Below are positions 22,301 to 36,213 of a DNA stretch of 64,000 bases, one piece after another. The notes under the pieces are model-generated. The model ran no database searches. It was not told the origin of the DNA and was given only the letters and a program-made list of their open reading frames with translations. The stretch is from Omphiscola glabra. Its lineage: Eukaryota; Mollusca; Gastropoda; Lymnaeidae. Position numbers and translations under genes: made by a program. The stretch covers positions 15,908,704 through 15,972,703 of the forward strand of contig OZ024810.1 of assembly GCA_964017045.1 (NCBI GenBank), given 5' to 3'. Position 1 is the stretch's first letter, and each line of letters starts with the position of its first letter.

Positions 22301-25300
22301 GTTCTAACAAAATTTTTTATGTAAAAATTGCTAAAGATTGCTGACCTCCAGCTCGGCTGCGCATTTCTTCATCTTTTCCAAGTCAGCTGCAGCATTAGAA
22401 AACCTTTTTAACAAACCCTGAAATGTGTTACACAATACATTAAAAGAATTATTCTGTGTCAATGATGATCAATTTAGTTGGGTTTTTTTCCCCTCTCTCC
22501 TCCATTCACAAACCTGCCCTCAGTACAATATACATATATATATATTTGTTTAGTTTATTTCTCCCTTGATAAAGAAAATCTGTGTCGAGCTCTTCTCTGT
22601 GTTGATTGAATTCATTTATAGCTCAGAACAGGGGTTCTCAACCTGGGGGTACAAGAGGCAGCGTCAGGACCAATTGAAAACAGTTTTTTGTGGGTGTGAA
22701 TTTTGTATTAGCATTTTTTTTACTGGGGTTTGGGGGGGGGGGGTTGTTTGCTGGAAATATGTTTTGAAATTGACGTGGGAATGTGGCTCTGCCAAAATGA
22801 TTAAGAACTTCTGGCTTAGAGCCTCAACAAACTCATTTATTCCATGTTTACTCAATCTGCTGTGAATGGATAATACATTAGTTCATTCACACAACGAGCT
22901 ATGTTAACACAATAACCCATTACATAATAAACTGACACCTTAATACAAAAACACATCAATACAGAAACACATCAATACAAAAACACATAAATACAAGGGA
23001 CTGCTAAATGCAGAGCTCATATTCAATTCTCTGCCCACACTTAACTCACGTCCATCTCCCGTTTGTTTTCTTTACGCAGTGCGTCGATGGCTTTTCTATG
23101 CTCCTTTTCTGTGTTGGATCTCTCTTGGTTCTTCTCCAGGATAAACTTGGTTTCTAAAATAATGATTAAACAAATTTTACAAATGCTCTACGAGTTACAA
23201 AAACGAAAAAAACCTCAACATGAGAAAATTAAATTGTCTTCTTTATTTCAATATTTAATATCTATAAAGTAAATCATGACAAGTATAGTGATAAATTGTC
23301 ACACTGACACTGAAATGGATGTAGCTTTTTAGAAGTATTATTATTTTCTGACACATTTTATCATCCCCTTACATTGCAATAATGGCAGAAAGTTGAAACA
23401 AATAGAACTTTCTCATTTTAATGCACATAATTTCATTACGATTTAATCTTTCAGTTTAAGTAAAAAAAAACAAACCAACAACTCTTTGACAACCTTGATA
23501 ATAAAAGTTGATTTATCAATTTACACAACAAAAAGTTAATAAAATGAAAGTTGATCTACACCACAAGTTCATGTGATTTACACTGACACAGTTTATAAAA
23601 ACTTACTCAGGTCATGTAAAGCTGCCTGCTTCTCCTCTGCAAATCTACTCCTGAGATCGTCTTCTTTGGCCTTCAGTTTGTCAACAGTCTCAGAGTGGAG
23701 TGTGCTCTTATAGGACTCAAATGCTCCTTGGAGAAACTCAATTTCTTTCACCATTTTACCTGGATTATAAAAAAAGAGGGAAAAAAACCGCATTCATATT
23801 TATTTGCAGCTAGCTGCTTTGACTTTTGATTGTCACATACACATATGTTGGCCAGCGCTTGCTTAACTCTCAATCACATATATCGGCTGATTCTTATATA
23901 ATTCAGTAACAACATAACAAATTCATGGCTGACTACAGATTTTGAATAGGTCAAGGCCACCCCCACAGTACAATGGACAAATAAGATGTGCAGCAAACAT
24001 GGCTTCCACTTACTGATCTGCTTCTCCAATGTGCTCTGTATTTCCCTATGTTCCTGCTCCATCAGCTGTTTCTGTTTTCTCATCTCCTCCGTATGTTCGG
24101 ACTCCAGATCCCTGCCAACAGCATTATAGAAAAACGATGGATTATGGAAAGAAAAAAAAATGGCGGCAATATTATTTGAATATTGCTAGCATGTTAGAAA
24201 TTTTAGTAGCTTGGCACATGCTTAAGTTAACAATATTAACATGCAATAAACTATTCCCCAAAAAATTAAAATACTCAATTGAGACAAGTTGCTCACACAG
24301 TTAAATGTAGATGAAAATAAGCTTCCCCCCCCTCCAAAATAAACAACCAATCAATGACAATTTTTTTATTGAAGTAACCAATCCCTTGCTTTCAGTGCAG
24401 ATAATAAGATACCAATGTTAGACAAAACTATATCCCTGAATAAAGCCAAGTCTGTAGGGTTCACATTTCTTGTGAATAGTATGAACAGTGGACCCTCAAA
24501 ATTCGTCCATGTTGATACCTGTCTATTTTGATATTCCTCCTCATTTTATTTGGTCAAAATGTTTATTTGATATTCACCAGAAAAGTCCAAATTTCTCCAA
24601 CATGCGAGGTGAGTCAGCCAGTCTCGGGCGATGAATCAAAGTGTGCACATCAACTTTTGTTTACTACTTAATTTTTACTCAATATTTTGGGGTTTTTGAA
24701 AACTTTTATTGTTTGTTTTTTAAATTTAATTTTAGATTTAATATTTTAATTTTAGAGTTGGGTCCCTTGTTTTTTGTTAAAGAATAGATAGGCTGAATTC
24801 GGGTCTGGGAACGGATAAATAATTCTAGTATTAAACCATTTTTAGTTCAATACCTGTGGGAAAAATTTCTTCCCTACACACTTTTTAATACACACAACAG
24901 TTACCTACACACTTTGGGTACACACAACAGTTCCCTACACACTTTGGGTACACACAACAGCTCTACTCACCTTACATGATCCCGATGCTGAGAATTAAGC
25001 TGATCTAATTTATCTCTTAGGAATTCTTCAGCCTGAGGAACCAATACTAAAATGTAATCATATGTCCATTGACCAAAAGTATTTATATTCTTTGTTAATA
25101 GTTAGCAAATGTGGACAACTTTGCTGTATTTTCATTCCAAGTAATCAGACTATGTGAATCATAATTCCTTTTTGTTACATAAAAGAAAACTGTTCCATGC
25201 TCTGGTCTAGCACATTTGAACAACAAATGCTTCATTTTACACAGGAAGTATTCAAGCCTTGATGACCGCATGTCCGCCCAATTAGTGAGAGGGAGGACCC

Positions 25301-28300
25301 TGTTTTTCTCCCAAGGATAAGAATGTGGGAGACAGGGCCAGGGACAATGTACTTCATGATCGCTTGGATAAAGAGACCTCACTTGTTCCACTTCAGTGTT
25401 ACTTTCCTATCATGTGTTACGCAGGCAGTGTTAGTATTACTGCACCCTGGCCCACAGGTTGTGTTACACAGGCAGTGTTAGTATTACTGCACCCTGGCCC
25501 ACAGGTTGTGTTACTATGACTATAACCCTGTTACGTAGACCTACCCTTTGCTTAGTCTGTTTGTGGTTTAGTCTTTCCTCTTCAAGGTAAAGTGTCAGGT
25601 CAGAAATCTGCTGCTGTAGCTGGGCAATCAGCTGATCTCTGGAGGGACACAAGGTGTGGTCAGTTGTTAGAGGATTAAGAAAATGAACCAGGCAAGACAA
25701 CAAGCAACATATTATCTCATGATTGGGTCAAATTAACAGTCATGATTCGGTCAAATTAACAGTCATGATAGGGTCAAATTAACAGTCATGATCGGGTCAA
25801 ATTAACAGTCATAATTGGGTCAAATTAACAGTCATGATTGGGTCAAATTAACAGTCATGATTGGGTCAAATTAACAGTCATGATTGGGTCAAATTAACAG
25901 TCATGATTGGGTCAAATTAACAGTCATGATTGGGTCAAATTAACGGGAGAGGAGTAGATGGAATGTTACGCACTATCAATAAAGAAGAAAAATATAATCA
26001 AATTATTTATTTTATTTGACAAGTTTGGTAACTTGCATCTAAATATCTGCTAGTCAGTTACTAGCAGGGGCAGGACTTATACTTGCTGAGGCCCTAAGCT
26101 ATACAAAGTTCAGGGGCCTTAAGCTATACAAAGTTCAGAGGCCCTAAGCTATACAAAGTTCAGAGGCCCTAAGCTATACAAAGTTCAGAGGCCCTAAGCT
26201 ATACAAAGTTCAGAGGCCCTCAGCTACACAAAGTTCACAGGCCCTAAGCTATATAAAGTTCAGAGGCCTTAAGCTATACAAAGGCCCTAAGCTATACACA
26301 TTTCAGAGGCCCTAAGCTATACAAAGTTCAGAGGCTCTAAGATATACAAAATTCAGAGGCCCTAAGCTACACAAAATTCAGAGGTCCCCAACTCTTTTAA
26401 ATTACACAAGCCAGTAAAAGAATCTTTTTAAAAAAAAAGCCTGCAGGTTATGAAGCCTTAAGCTTTAGCATATTTAGTTTATAGGTAAATCTCGCACAGT
26501 GTTACTAATAACAGTTTTTTTTATGGAACTGGGTCGACAGCTGGTTAAGACATGGGGATCAAAAAAATGAATCTGAGACTCACCTTTCTGGGTCAAGTTG
26601 AGACTTTCTTCTGTAATAATAAGCAAACGATGCCAAAAGCATTAGATGTCAATTTTAATTTCATGACTGAAGCAACTTAAAAGTGATGTACATTTCAAAA
26701 CTAAACCAAATTACTACATCTAAGCTATTTTAATGTAACTGTTAATATAAATTATTTATTTAAATAAAAAAAAACACAAAAAACATGTCATCCCAAATAC
26801 TTTATAGTAGAATTAAACACTTAAAGCAAAGAGCAGTCATTTTTTAAATTTTCATACCTGTTGTCATCTTGTACAGGGTCAAAGAATTCATCTTTGATTG
26901 TGACATGGCATTTGGTTTTACTCCTGGTCAGAATGTAGCCAGGGCCAGTTTGGAAGGGAACAAGGGGAGCCTAATACAGTACACAAAAAAAGGGAAAGTA
27001 ATCAGTCAAAAGTGGGGCACTCATTATAACAAAGTCAATATATATAAACTAGATATAGCCCGCCAAACATTGGTGACAGCAATGCATGATCTTCCCATCT
27101 ACTAAAGTTACTTTACAAAAAAAAAACAAGAACTCAAGTAGTGCACATTTAAGAATCCCAATTTTTGCTATACCCCTTCCCTCCATGATACGTCCCTGCA
27201 CACATTTTATTTCACTCCCATGAACTATATTAAATATTCTGTTGTCCCAACCACTTTTAAACCGAATATTTTTTACACCATACTTAAATTGAGACAATTT
27301 CATTTTACGAAAAGAAAATATTATGCACAAAACGCAGTAGCGTTATTTATTTAAAAAAAAAAAAATTTAGCATAGTTATTGGGAATAATATTTTGCACGC
27401 TAATGAAGTTCAGAAGTCATTATTGAACCATAACTTCTTTAAAACATATAGAAATAGAATATATGACCCGATGTTATCAGGAAAATAATGGTAGGTCCTT
27501 GGCAATAATTTCTACCTGCTATTGCAAGACTCATCAAAATTCCTAACTTTAAAAAGAAGTATATACGTAATGATATTTACTTTTCTAACATCATTAAGTT
27601 TCGAGAAGAATTTATCTGCAATATATCATAAGCCTACTATACCCCCTTTCACACCCCTACACTAAATTTTTTCCCTCTAAACATGACCTTAAATTACCAA
27701 ATCTAAATTATCACTAATTATATCATTATTGTCACTAAAGAAGTTAATTGAGTGATGATTTCTACGCTAGAGAAATACATTAGATGGCATGTGTTTTTAA
27801 ATTGTTAAATGTTGGGCCTACCCTACCCCTTTTCGGGCCCTTGAACTACAAACTTTTTTCCTCTAAAAATTGTGAAAACATCTTATAACAAAAACTCTAT
27901 ATATAATATAAATGTATTTTATATTAACGGAATTTGATATATTGATATCGTCATCAAAAATTTAAATAATTAATACATTATTGGAAAATTGTAAAACAAA
28001 AAATTCTTTTATCAAAAGAAGAATCTCGCAACCGTTTTTTACAACTATAACAGACTGGTGTGTCTTTTTAAAAAAAGTTGTTAATCTCATAAAAATACAC
28101 ACCCACTTTACTATTCGCAAAGTAAAAACAAAAATATATTTAAATTATTTGAAAAAAAAATATTAACCCATCTCCATTTTTTTAAATTAAATTTTCAGGT
28201 GAGTAAAATTATTGGGTTTTGATATTCATGAGTATACTTATGTAAATATACCCTCATTTTTTTAACGTCATTGATTTTCTTAATTGGTAAACATATGCTT

Positions 28301-31300
28301 ATTTTTAAAAAGAAAATGTAACATCTTTTTTTTCACAAATGTAATACCAAAGGATTTAAATATATTGTCATCCACGTAAAAATGTACACATCCTATTTCC
28401 TACCCCCGCTATGCATGTACCTAAGAAGGTTAATTATTTATCAAATTCATTCCTTTATTTTGAGATGTATCTTGTGCTGCCTGAGGCAAAATGAAAGTAT
28501 CAACCACCCTCATTCCCCAGGATTTTAATAAAATCTTCCACCGGATTGTAGTCCCATCCATACGCTATCACACATTTTTTGCACTTCATATGGTTTGTTT
28601 TTACATGTATTAGGATGAGTGATAAGTGCATTTAGTGAATGCTATTTGGCTATGGCGTTTCGCTGCACTGATTGACTGCATTTTCTTATAAAATGTATAT
28701 CTAAAGGTTAAGTTTTTATTACATTATAAATTTAATAAAAGTAAAATTTATTAAATGTTAAAAAAACAAAGCAAGCTAACATTTTTGTGTGTTTTATTAA
28801 CAATTTAAAAAGCAATCAATTATATGTATTAATTTAACTTTTAAGAAGGGGAAAATACATGATCAGTTTTGTCAGGTGTGGTTATTAAATCAAATAACTT
28901 TTAGCTTTGGCTAAATAGGCAATTGGTGCTATGATTATTTAGAACAAATTATTTTTAATTTTATTTCCCAATCTTAACAACGCACTAAAAAGCGCACTAA
29001 AAACAATCGTTTGGGTTTTCTTGATAAATGTGATTACGGTGTAATTCTTGGATCATACATTTTTTATTTAATTTTTTCTTCATAACTTTCAAACGCATAT
29101 AAAATGCTTAAAATAGTCCATTAGTTGATACTTTAAATGTATTTGCAATTTATATTAATAATAATTATTAAACTGTTACTAAAATAAAAGCAGATATAAA
29201 ATATGTGTGCGCATTTAAACTTATTTGATTGCCGTAAAATAATACAAAATAACCATGATTGTTTTTAAGAGTCTGAAAGTATTTAAATCTTTTCGTTTCT
29301 TTGGCATTAGGTCAGCCTAGCTCATCGTTACATATATTATATATTATTTGTAATATACTCTCAATACCAAATTCGCTTGTTAGGAAGCAACCATGATTTT
29401 TAGGAAGCCTCCGGAAATGGGAGCAGTCTACGAGTCACACCAGAAGCATAATATATATAAGAGATGTACTATGTTAAATATGTTATAGGGATGTACAGAT
29501 GCAGATTAATATTCAAATTGTGGAAAGAAAGGTAGATGAAAGCAAATAGCAGAGGGGCAATGTTTAAAATGAATTTTTACCTCAAGAATTTTCTGCCATG
29601 GAGGAGGTTTGGCCTTCTTCAGGGGGAGATGACTCTCAAGATTGTGTCTCCTAGTTGGCTCATGTTCCAGCTGATGAACCCGGTCACATCTATGAACAGT
29701 TCACGATTAACAATAAGAATAAGCCTTACCGGCTACATCACAAATTATTTCCCCGCAATTTTCAAAAAAAAAAAAAAAAAAAAAAAAAAATGTTTTGGGT
29801 TGGGTCATTAATCTAGCTACTCAACACCCCTAAGTAACCAGCATCCCAAACATCCACATCAGCACCCTTAAGTATCCACATCATTACCCCCTGTGTAGCC
29901 AGCTCAGCACCCTTAAGTATCCACATCATTACCCTCTGTGTAGCCAGCTCAGCACCCTTAAGTATCCACATCATTACCCCCTGTATAGCCAGCTCAGTAC
30001 CCTTAAGTATCCACATCATTACCGCTTAAGTAGCCAGCTCAGCACCCTTAAGTATCCACATCATTACCCCCTGTGTAGCCAGCTCAGCACCCCTAAGTCC
30101 ACACACAAAACAATCTTAGCAGCCAAAGAAAATAGGGGAAGTCTATTCAAACGAATGGAAAACAAAAATGTAAAGTAAATAGGAAGCTAAGGGTAGATTC
30201 GTGGCAGCACGTTTTCTGCCCAAGCTCAACATGGGCATATACTGGATACATTAAAAATTAAGGTATCTGATGTTACATTCGGATCAATTGTGTCACAATT
30301 TCGAGATTGTATGAGCTCCACTCACTGGAGTTAACAGTTAACTTAAAGTGTCTCTGAATTTCAGCAACCTTTCCAAATGTCTGCAAATAAGCAAGTGACA
30401 TTTCTGCAATTATGTGAAATGCCTGAAAGCTAATGAAAGTCTGCAGTACTCTATTTGGGGGGGGGGGGGGGGGTATGGGGTGGTTGAGGGTACAGCAACC
30501 CGAAGGAAATGACTTACTCTGTCCTGCCCACAAACACGGCAGCTGTTTTGGGGCGGTTTATCTTCGACGACGTCTGCTGGGACGTGGCTGGTCTGGCAGA
30601 TGAAGGACTGGACCTGTAGACAAAGATTTTTTATATTGTTTACAAAAATTTCAAATTAGAACATTCTGATGAGTGTTTCAGTAGTTAGGGAAAAAAAGGA
30701 ACAGTTTAATTAGCATTATCACGTTTACATGGCATCGTGCAGTCTACAGGATCGATACGTATTTTGTACTCGGTCGTGCAAAAAAAAACAACCCCGCCAA
30801 TGTGCTCCAAACGGTCGATAAATTATCGATCTCAATCAACGCAAAAGTGCATGGAAGCATCAGAGATATTTCTGGCCAGGAGCATTCTAATTCTAATTCT
30901 AATTCTAATTTCTATGCTGCATTTAGACCCGAATCTCCCCAAAAAGTAGGATCATTCTAAACTAAAAGTTCAAGAACCATTGATCTTTACTTCGGTGTTA
31001 CACAATTTAGGGCCCACACTGAACACAAGCGAGGACATAGCGACATAGACTGTTTTACCAGTTAGCAAGATGGTATGGGATCCGTTTACGAAAGAAAAAC
31101 ATTCTAATTTTCAGGGAGAAAAGAGTATAATGCGTTGGTGCATATCATTTCCGCGTTCATATTATTTGTGGTTGCCAGGGTTTGGCTAAGTTAAAATGGA
31201 TCGGATGATGTTATGCTTCTGTACGTTGCTGCATCCATATACTGGCATATGTGCAACGGTTGGGAAGGGATGTTGCCAGGGTCGGATTAAGTCATTTTAG

Positions 31301-34300
31301 TGCTCAAGGCACAAACCCACATGGGTGCCCCCTTCTGCCCGGGACCCCTGATCTTGTTCAAATTTGTTCCAAAAAAAATATTTCTTGAGGACGCTTGGTG
31401 CCCAAGGCACGTGCCTTATTTGCCTAATGGTTAATCCAGGCCTTGATGTTGCTGAAATGAACTCATATTATCATCAAGCAATAAATGAGCGAGGCTATGT
31501 CCAAAAAAAAAAAAATGATTGTCCAGAAGAACCACTTTCCACAACACCTCCTCTTTTACCCCAAACGATTTGGGTTCTATCAGGAGACATGGGACTGTAG
31601 GGTGGCCATTTAGTCCCAACGATTTGGGTTCTATCAGGATACATGAGTCTGTCTGTATGGTAACCATTTAGTCCTTGCCAGGCCTTTGTCTCTGTTGAGT
31701 GAAAGAACGTACCCTTCTATTTGTGACATATTTTTATTTTTTTCGTTTTGAAGACCTATAAGTACCATTTGCGGTCATGGTTCAAACCATATGTGGTTCA
31801 ACTCAGACCTGCTCAACCCAGACCTGCTCAACCCAGACCTGCTCAACCCAGATATGGTTCAACCCAGACCTGCTCAATCCAGATCTGGTTCAACACAGAC
31901 CTCCTCAATCAAGATCTGGTTCAACGCAGACCTGTTCAATCAAGATCTGGTTCAACCCAGACTTGCTCAACCCAGATCTGGTTCAACCCAGACTTGCTAA
32001 ACCCAGATCTGGTTCAATCCAGACATGCTCAAGCCAGATCTTGTTAAACCCAGACCTTTTCAACCAAGATCTGGTTCAACTGTAAACTAGACGGAGGTGT
32101 TGATTTCTTCTACTAATTAATTGTACTGAACATATTGCGGACACAAGAACTACATTACCTACATCTGATGCTTGTGTGAGCTTGCCAGCTCGTCTGCTTT
32201 GGATTTCGATCTCCGACCACTCCGCGAGGTGTGTTTTTCCTTGGAACGCGTGTAGCTACACATAATCCAAAATATACACAGTTTCTACTGTGCTCTATGA
32301 TATCTTCCAATAACCCAGGACAGAATCACCGAGACAAAGGGATACAAAACTGATTTCTTTGGAGTTAAAAGGTTGAAACTTATATCCATTTGCTGAACCC
32401 CAGATCATAGTGAGACGTTTTTGCGCAGCTTCAGTTGCTAGCCGATTTTAAGAAACAAGTCGGCCACGCCCCCCAAATTCAAACAATAATCTTAAACCCA
32501 AAACAACTCATTTCAACAAACAAATTAGCTTATGTTTTAATGGAGCCCAAATGATAACAAAAAACCTCTAAACAGAAACGTCTAGTTCTCAAACACGCTA
32601 ACAACACCATTCGAATAGCATCCTGTGAAGTTCGGATCTTAAAGTGCGTCAACAGAAGTCTCTTCAGTCAGCATACAGTTCCGATGAATAGAGCTCACGT
32701 CACTTCCGTTTCTTCCAGAAATGTCATCAGTTCCCTTATGATGATGCGAATGTTGTGTATGGCCTACCAATCAAGCATCAAATGAAACCCGATAGACCGC
32801 CATTTAAGTTCTGAACACTTTAACATAGTCGTACACCCCCCCCCCACCTTTTAATTCCCCCTTAAAACACATTTACCTCATTAAAAAAATCACCAAAACA
32901 AACAAACAAACAAAAACTTCGCCTCGTCACAAGTTCTATAAAAATATTACCTAAGCACATTTTATTATGTTGAAATATAAATCATCCAACCGATGAATTA
33001 GTCAATGGCACTCGAATAAGTCAATTGTAATCAAATTAGTCAATGGTAATCGAATTAGTCCATGGTAATCGGATTAGTCATTGGTAATCAGATTAGTCAA
33101 TGGTAATCGAATTATTCAATGGTAATCGGATTAGTCAATGGTAATCGGGTTAGTCAATGGTAATAGGATTAGTCAATGGTAATCGAATTAGTCAATGGTA
33201 ATCGAATTAGTCAATGGTAATCGATTTAGCCAATGGTGATCCTAAATAGGGAAGGTAAAAAATAATTTCCTTCCTCGAAAATTCAGGATATTTAACTTTA
33301 ACGAGTCCAAGAACTCTGAGAATCACAAAAACGCCACACACACACACAGCGCTAAACTCACGACATTTTAGTCAGTACGGTAAGTCAGCGGTTGGACAGG
33401 CCTGGTTCTGATCATAGTCACAGACAATGGTGAAAACACAGCCCGGCTCTTGCCTGTTCAGGTCCACGCCGCCACGGTGGCGATACGTCGATGGGGCGCA
33501 GTTCGTGCGTCGACTAAACCAGACATTCATCCGGCATGCCTCTTCTCCTGCCCGCCCAACTCCCGCTTCACACCAGTTACGCTTCTGGCTAACCAAATAC
33601 TGAGCAGAGGCGTACCATGGACTTAAGGCGCCCAAGGATTAGCCTACCGTGGACAGTATGAACAATTATCCTACCGTGGGCAGTATGAACAATTATCCTA
33701 CCGTGGGCAGCATGAACCATTCGCCTGCCGTGGACAGTATGAACCATTATCCTACCGTGGACAGTATGAATAAATTATCCTACCGTGGACAGTATGAACA
33801 ATTATCCTACCGTGGACAGTATGAACAATTATCCTACCGTGGACAGTATGAATCATTCGCCTACCGGGACATTTTTTTCCCAGCTTTAAGATCAGCAAAT
33901 TATTTTTTTAAATTGCACTTTCTATTTTTCTGCCATGGCGCTCAGATGCAATGCTTTTTTCCCACCGGAACCATCTCACCGGAACCATCCCACCGGAACC
34001 ATCAAGAAGAAAAGCGCTTTAAAAAATGACAACAAAAAGTGAAAAACAGCCAGATGTCTTCCAGATACGGACAGGATTGCCGTTCGCGTCGCATAGCAAC
34101 GGGTTATGTTCCATCCAATGCAGTAATCTTAGAAACAAAACATTCAAAGATATTGTATAAAGTCAGGGTCGTATTGGGAAGTTTGGTGACCGTGTTGTGG
34201 CCATAGTCTTAATGCGTCCCAGGCTCCTTCTTGTAGATCTAAAGTATATTATCGCCTTCTTCTTCTACACAGTTAAATGTGATTTATTTTGTGTAAGTAT

Positions 34301-36176
34301 AATGATATATTTACACATTTGTTAAAAAATAATATTTTAAAAAATAATAAAAAACATCGCTTAGATAAGGCCAGTGGCATAATGGGGGTTGGGTGAGTAG
34401 GGCCGGCCTTAACAATTGCGGGGGCCTATGCGAAACGGATTGCGCGGGGCCCATTCTGGGTAGGGATAAGGATAATAAGTGAAAATTAAGATTTTGCATT
34501 AGAAAATAAAGTGCGGGGCCCACTGCGGTCGCAAAGGTTGCAGTGGCCTAAGACCGGCCCCGTGGGTGAAACTCAGTGGGGTATGTTCACCACACTAAAG
34601 ACATTTTATTAATGATAGTCAATCCACGATCCATGCCATTTCACACCCGCCCCTCCCCCCGGGGGCGGGGGCCACTAGTTAGGTAATCTAAAATGTATGT
34701 CATTAATTTACCAAAAATCCATTTAAGATCTGACTCAGAATATCCGTAGGGCTGAGTTATGGGACTGTCATTATACTTATCAGATGTGGGCTCTAGGATA
34801 GGGGGGGGGGGGCATGTTGATATTAAAACTAACAAAAGTCATGCGTTGGCCGCGACAGTACTTAGCATTAAAACTAACAATATCCTGGTAGGTTGGGGGG
34901 GGGAGATTGCTGGTACCTAGAATTAAAACAAAAAGCTTCTGGTAAATGCGGGCGAGGGGGGGGGGGACATGCTGGCATATAGAATTACAACTAACAACGT
35001 TCTAACATATGAAGGTGCTGGTAAATGAGGGCGAGGGGGGGGACATGCTGGCATATAGAATTAACACGAATTTCATTAGAATCTAACGCCACCATCCCCC
35101 CCACCCCCCCCCCACATTTTTCTCTATGAAGTGCTCTAGACTCCAGGCAATATTTTCTTAAATACTCTCGATACTATGACCATATCAATCTTCCTGTGTT
35201 CAACAGAGGCCTTAGAAGGTTATTCAACATGGCGATACGTCAAGACTGACGTCACTATCAACATCGAGGGCGGATTTAGAATACAATGATAGGAGGGCAC
35301 ATTATTATCAACAGTGAGTTTGCAAAAACTATCTTCTCAGAAAAAAAAGGTTGTGCGGGGGCAGGGGGGTGGGGGTGGGAAGCGGACCTGGCTCAACCAT
35401 GGGTTCCGCCCCTGGGAACTTGATCGATCCAATCAGAACAGTATTAAAGGTTGTAGCCGAGTGATGTATGAGCAATCAAGAATGTAGTATCGACTCTGGA
35501 AAGGTGTCTCAAAAGACGGAAGGATCGATATAACTAAAAAAATCGAAGGTATGGATCCATAAGAAAAAAAGTTAAAAAAAAAAAAAAATAAAGAACAACG
35601 CTTTTTGATGTCATTTCTGTGCTTGCAATTTCGCTCTATGCAAACATTGAGCACGTGAGGCTGGCACGCAAACACAATAATCGTGTTCAATAAGCGTAGA
35701 GAGATCTGTGAAGCCCGTTTGGTAACAAAATCGTTTCAGTGATTTTCGGTGCTTTTAAAAGTACTATCAGATAAAATTGTGCAAATAAAACAGATGCAAG
35801 GGTTAGTCTAAGTTCGTGGGTACCGTGATATTGTAATTTTAAAACAATTTCGCATTATACGTTAGCTATATTATAAGAAGAGAAAAAAAAAAAGAAAAAA
35901 AAAAAGAGAGAAATAAGGGCAAAAACCGAGTAAAAGCAAAAGGTTATGAATAGAATAGAAGTTGCGTCCCAGTTAGGACAAACTTTTAAAAAATGTTGAA
36001 ATATACCTTTTGAAAGGTGAGAGGTCTTAGGCTTCAACTGGTCATAATAATTGAAAAACAAAACATACTATAAAATAAGTGCAAAATATAAGAACAGTGA
36101 AAATAAGACCAATATCTGTAGGTAGACAAATAAAGCTTGTACAGACACCTTAGAGCAGTTTTTATAAGCTCCACTC

Positions 36177-36213
<37 letters not shown>

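Noticed and set aside
31748..32085. Three overlapping plus-strand frames (TQTCSTQIWFNPD and similar)
   Set aside because: A 15-bp period with no stop in three phases; simultaneous openness in all phases is the signature of a repeat, not a gene.
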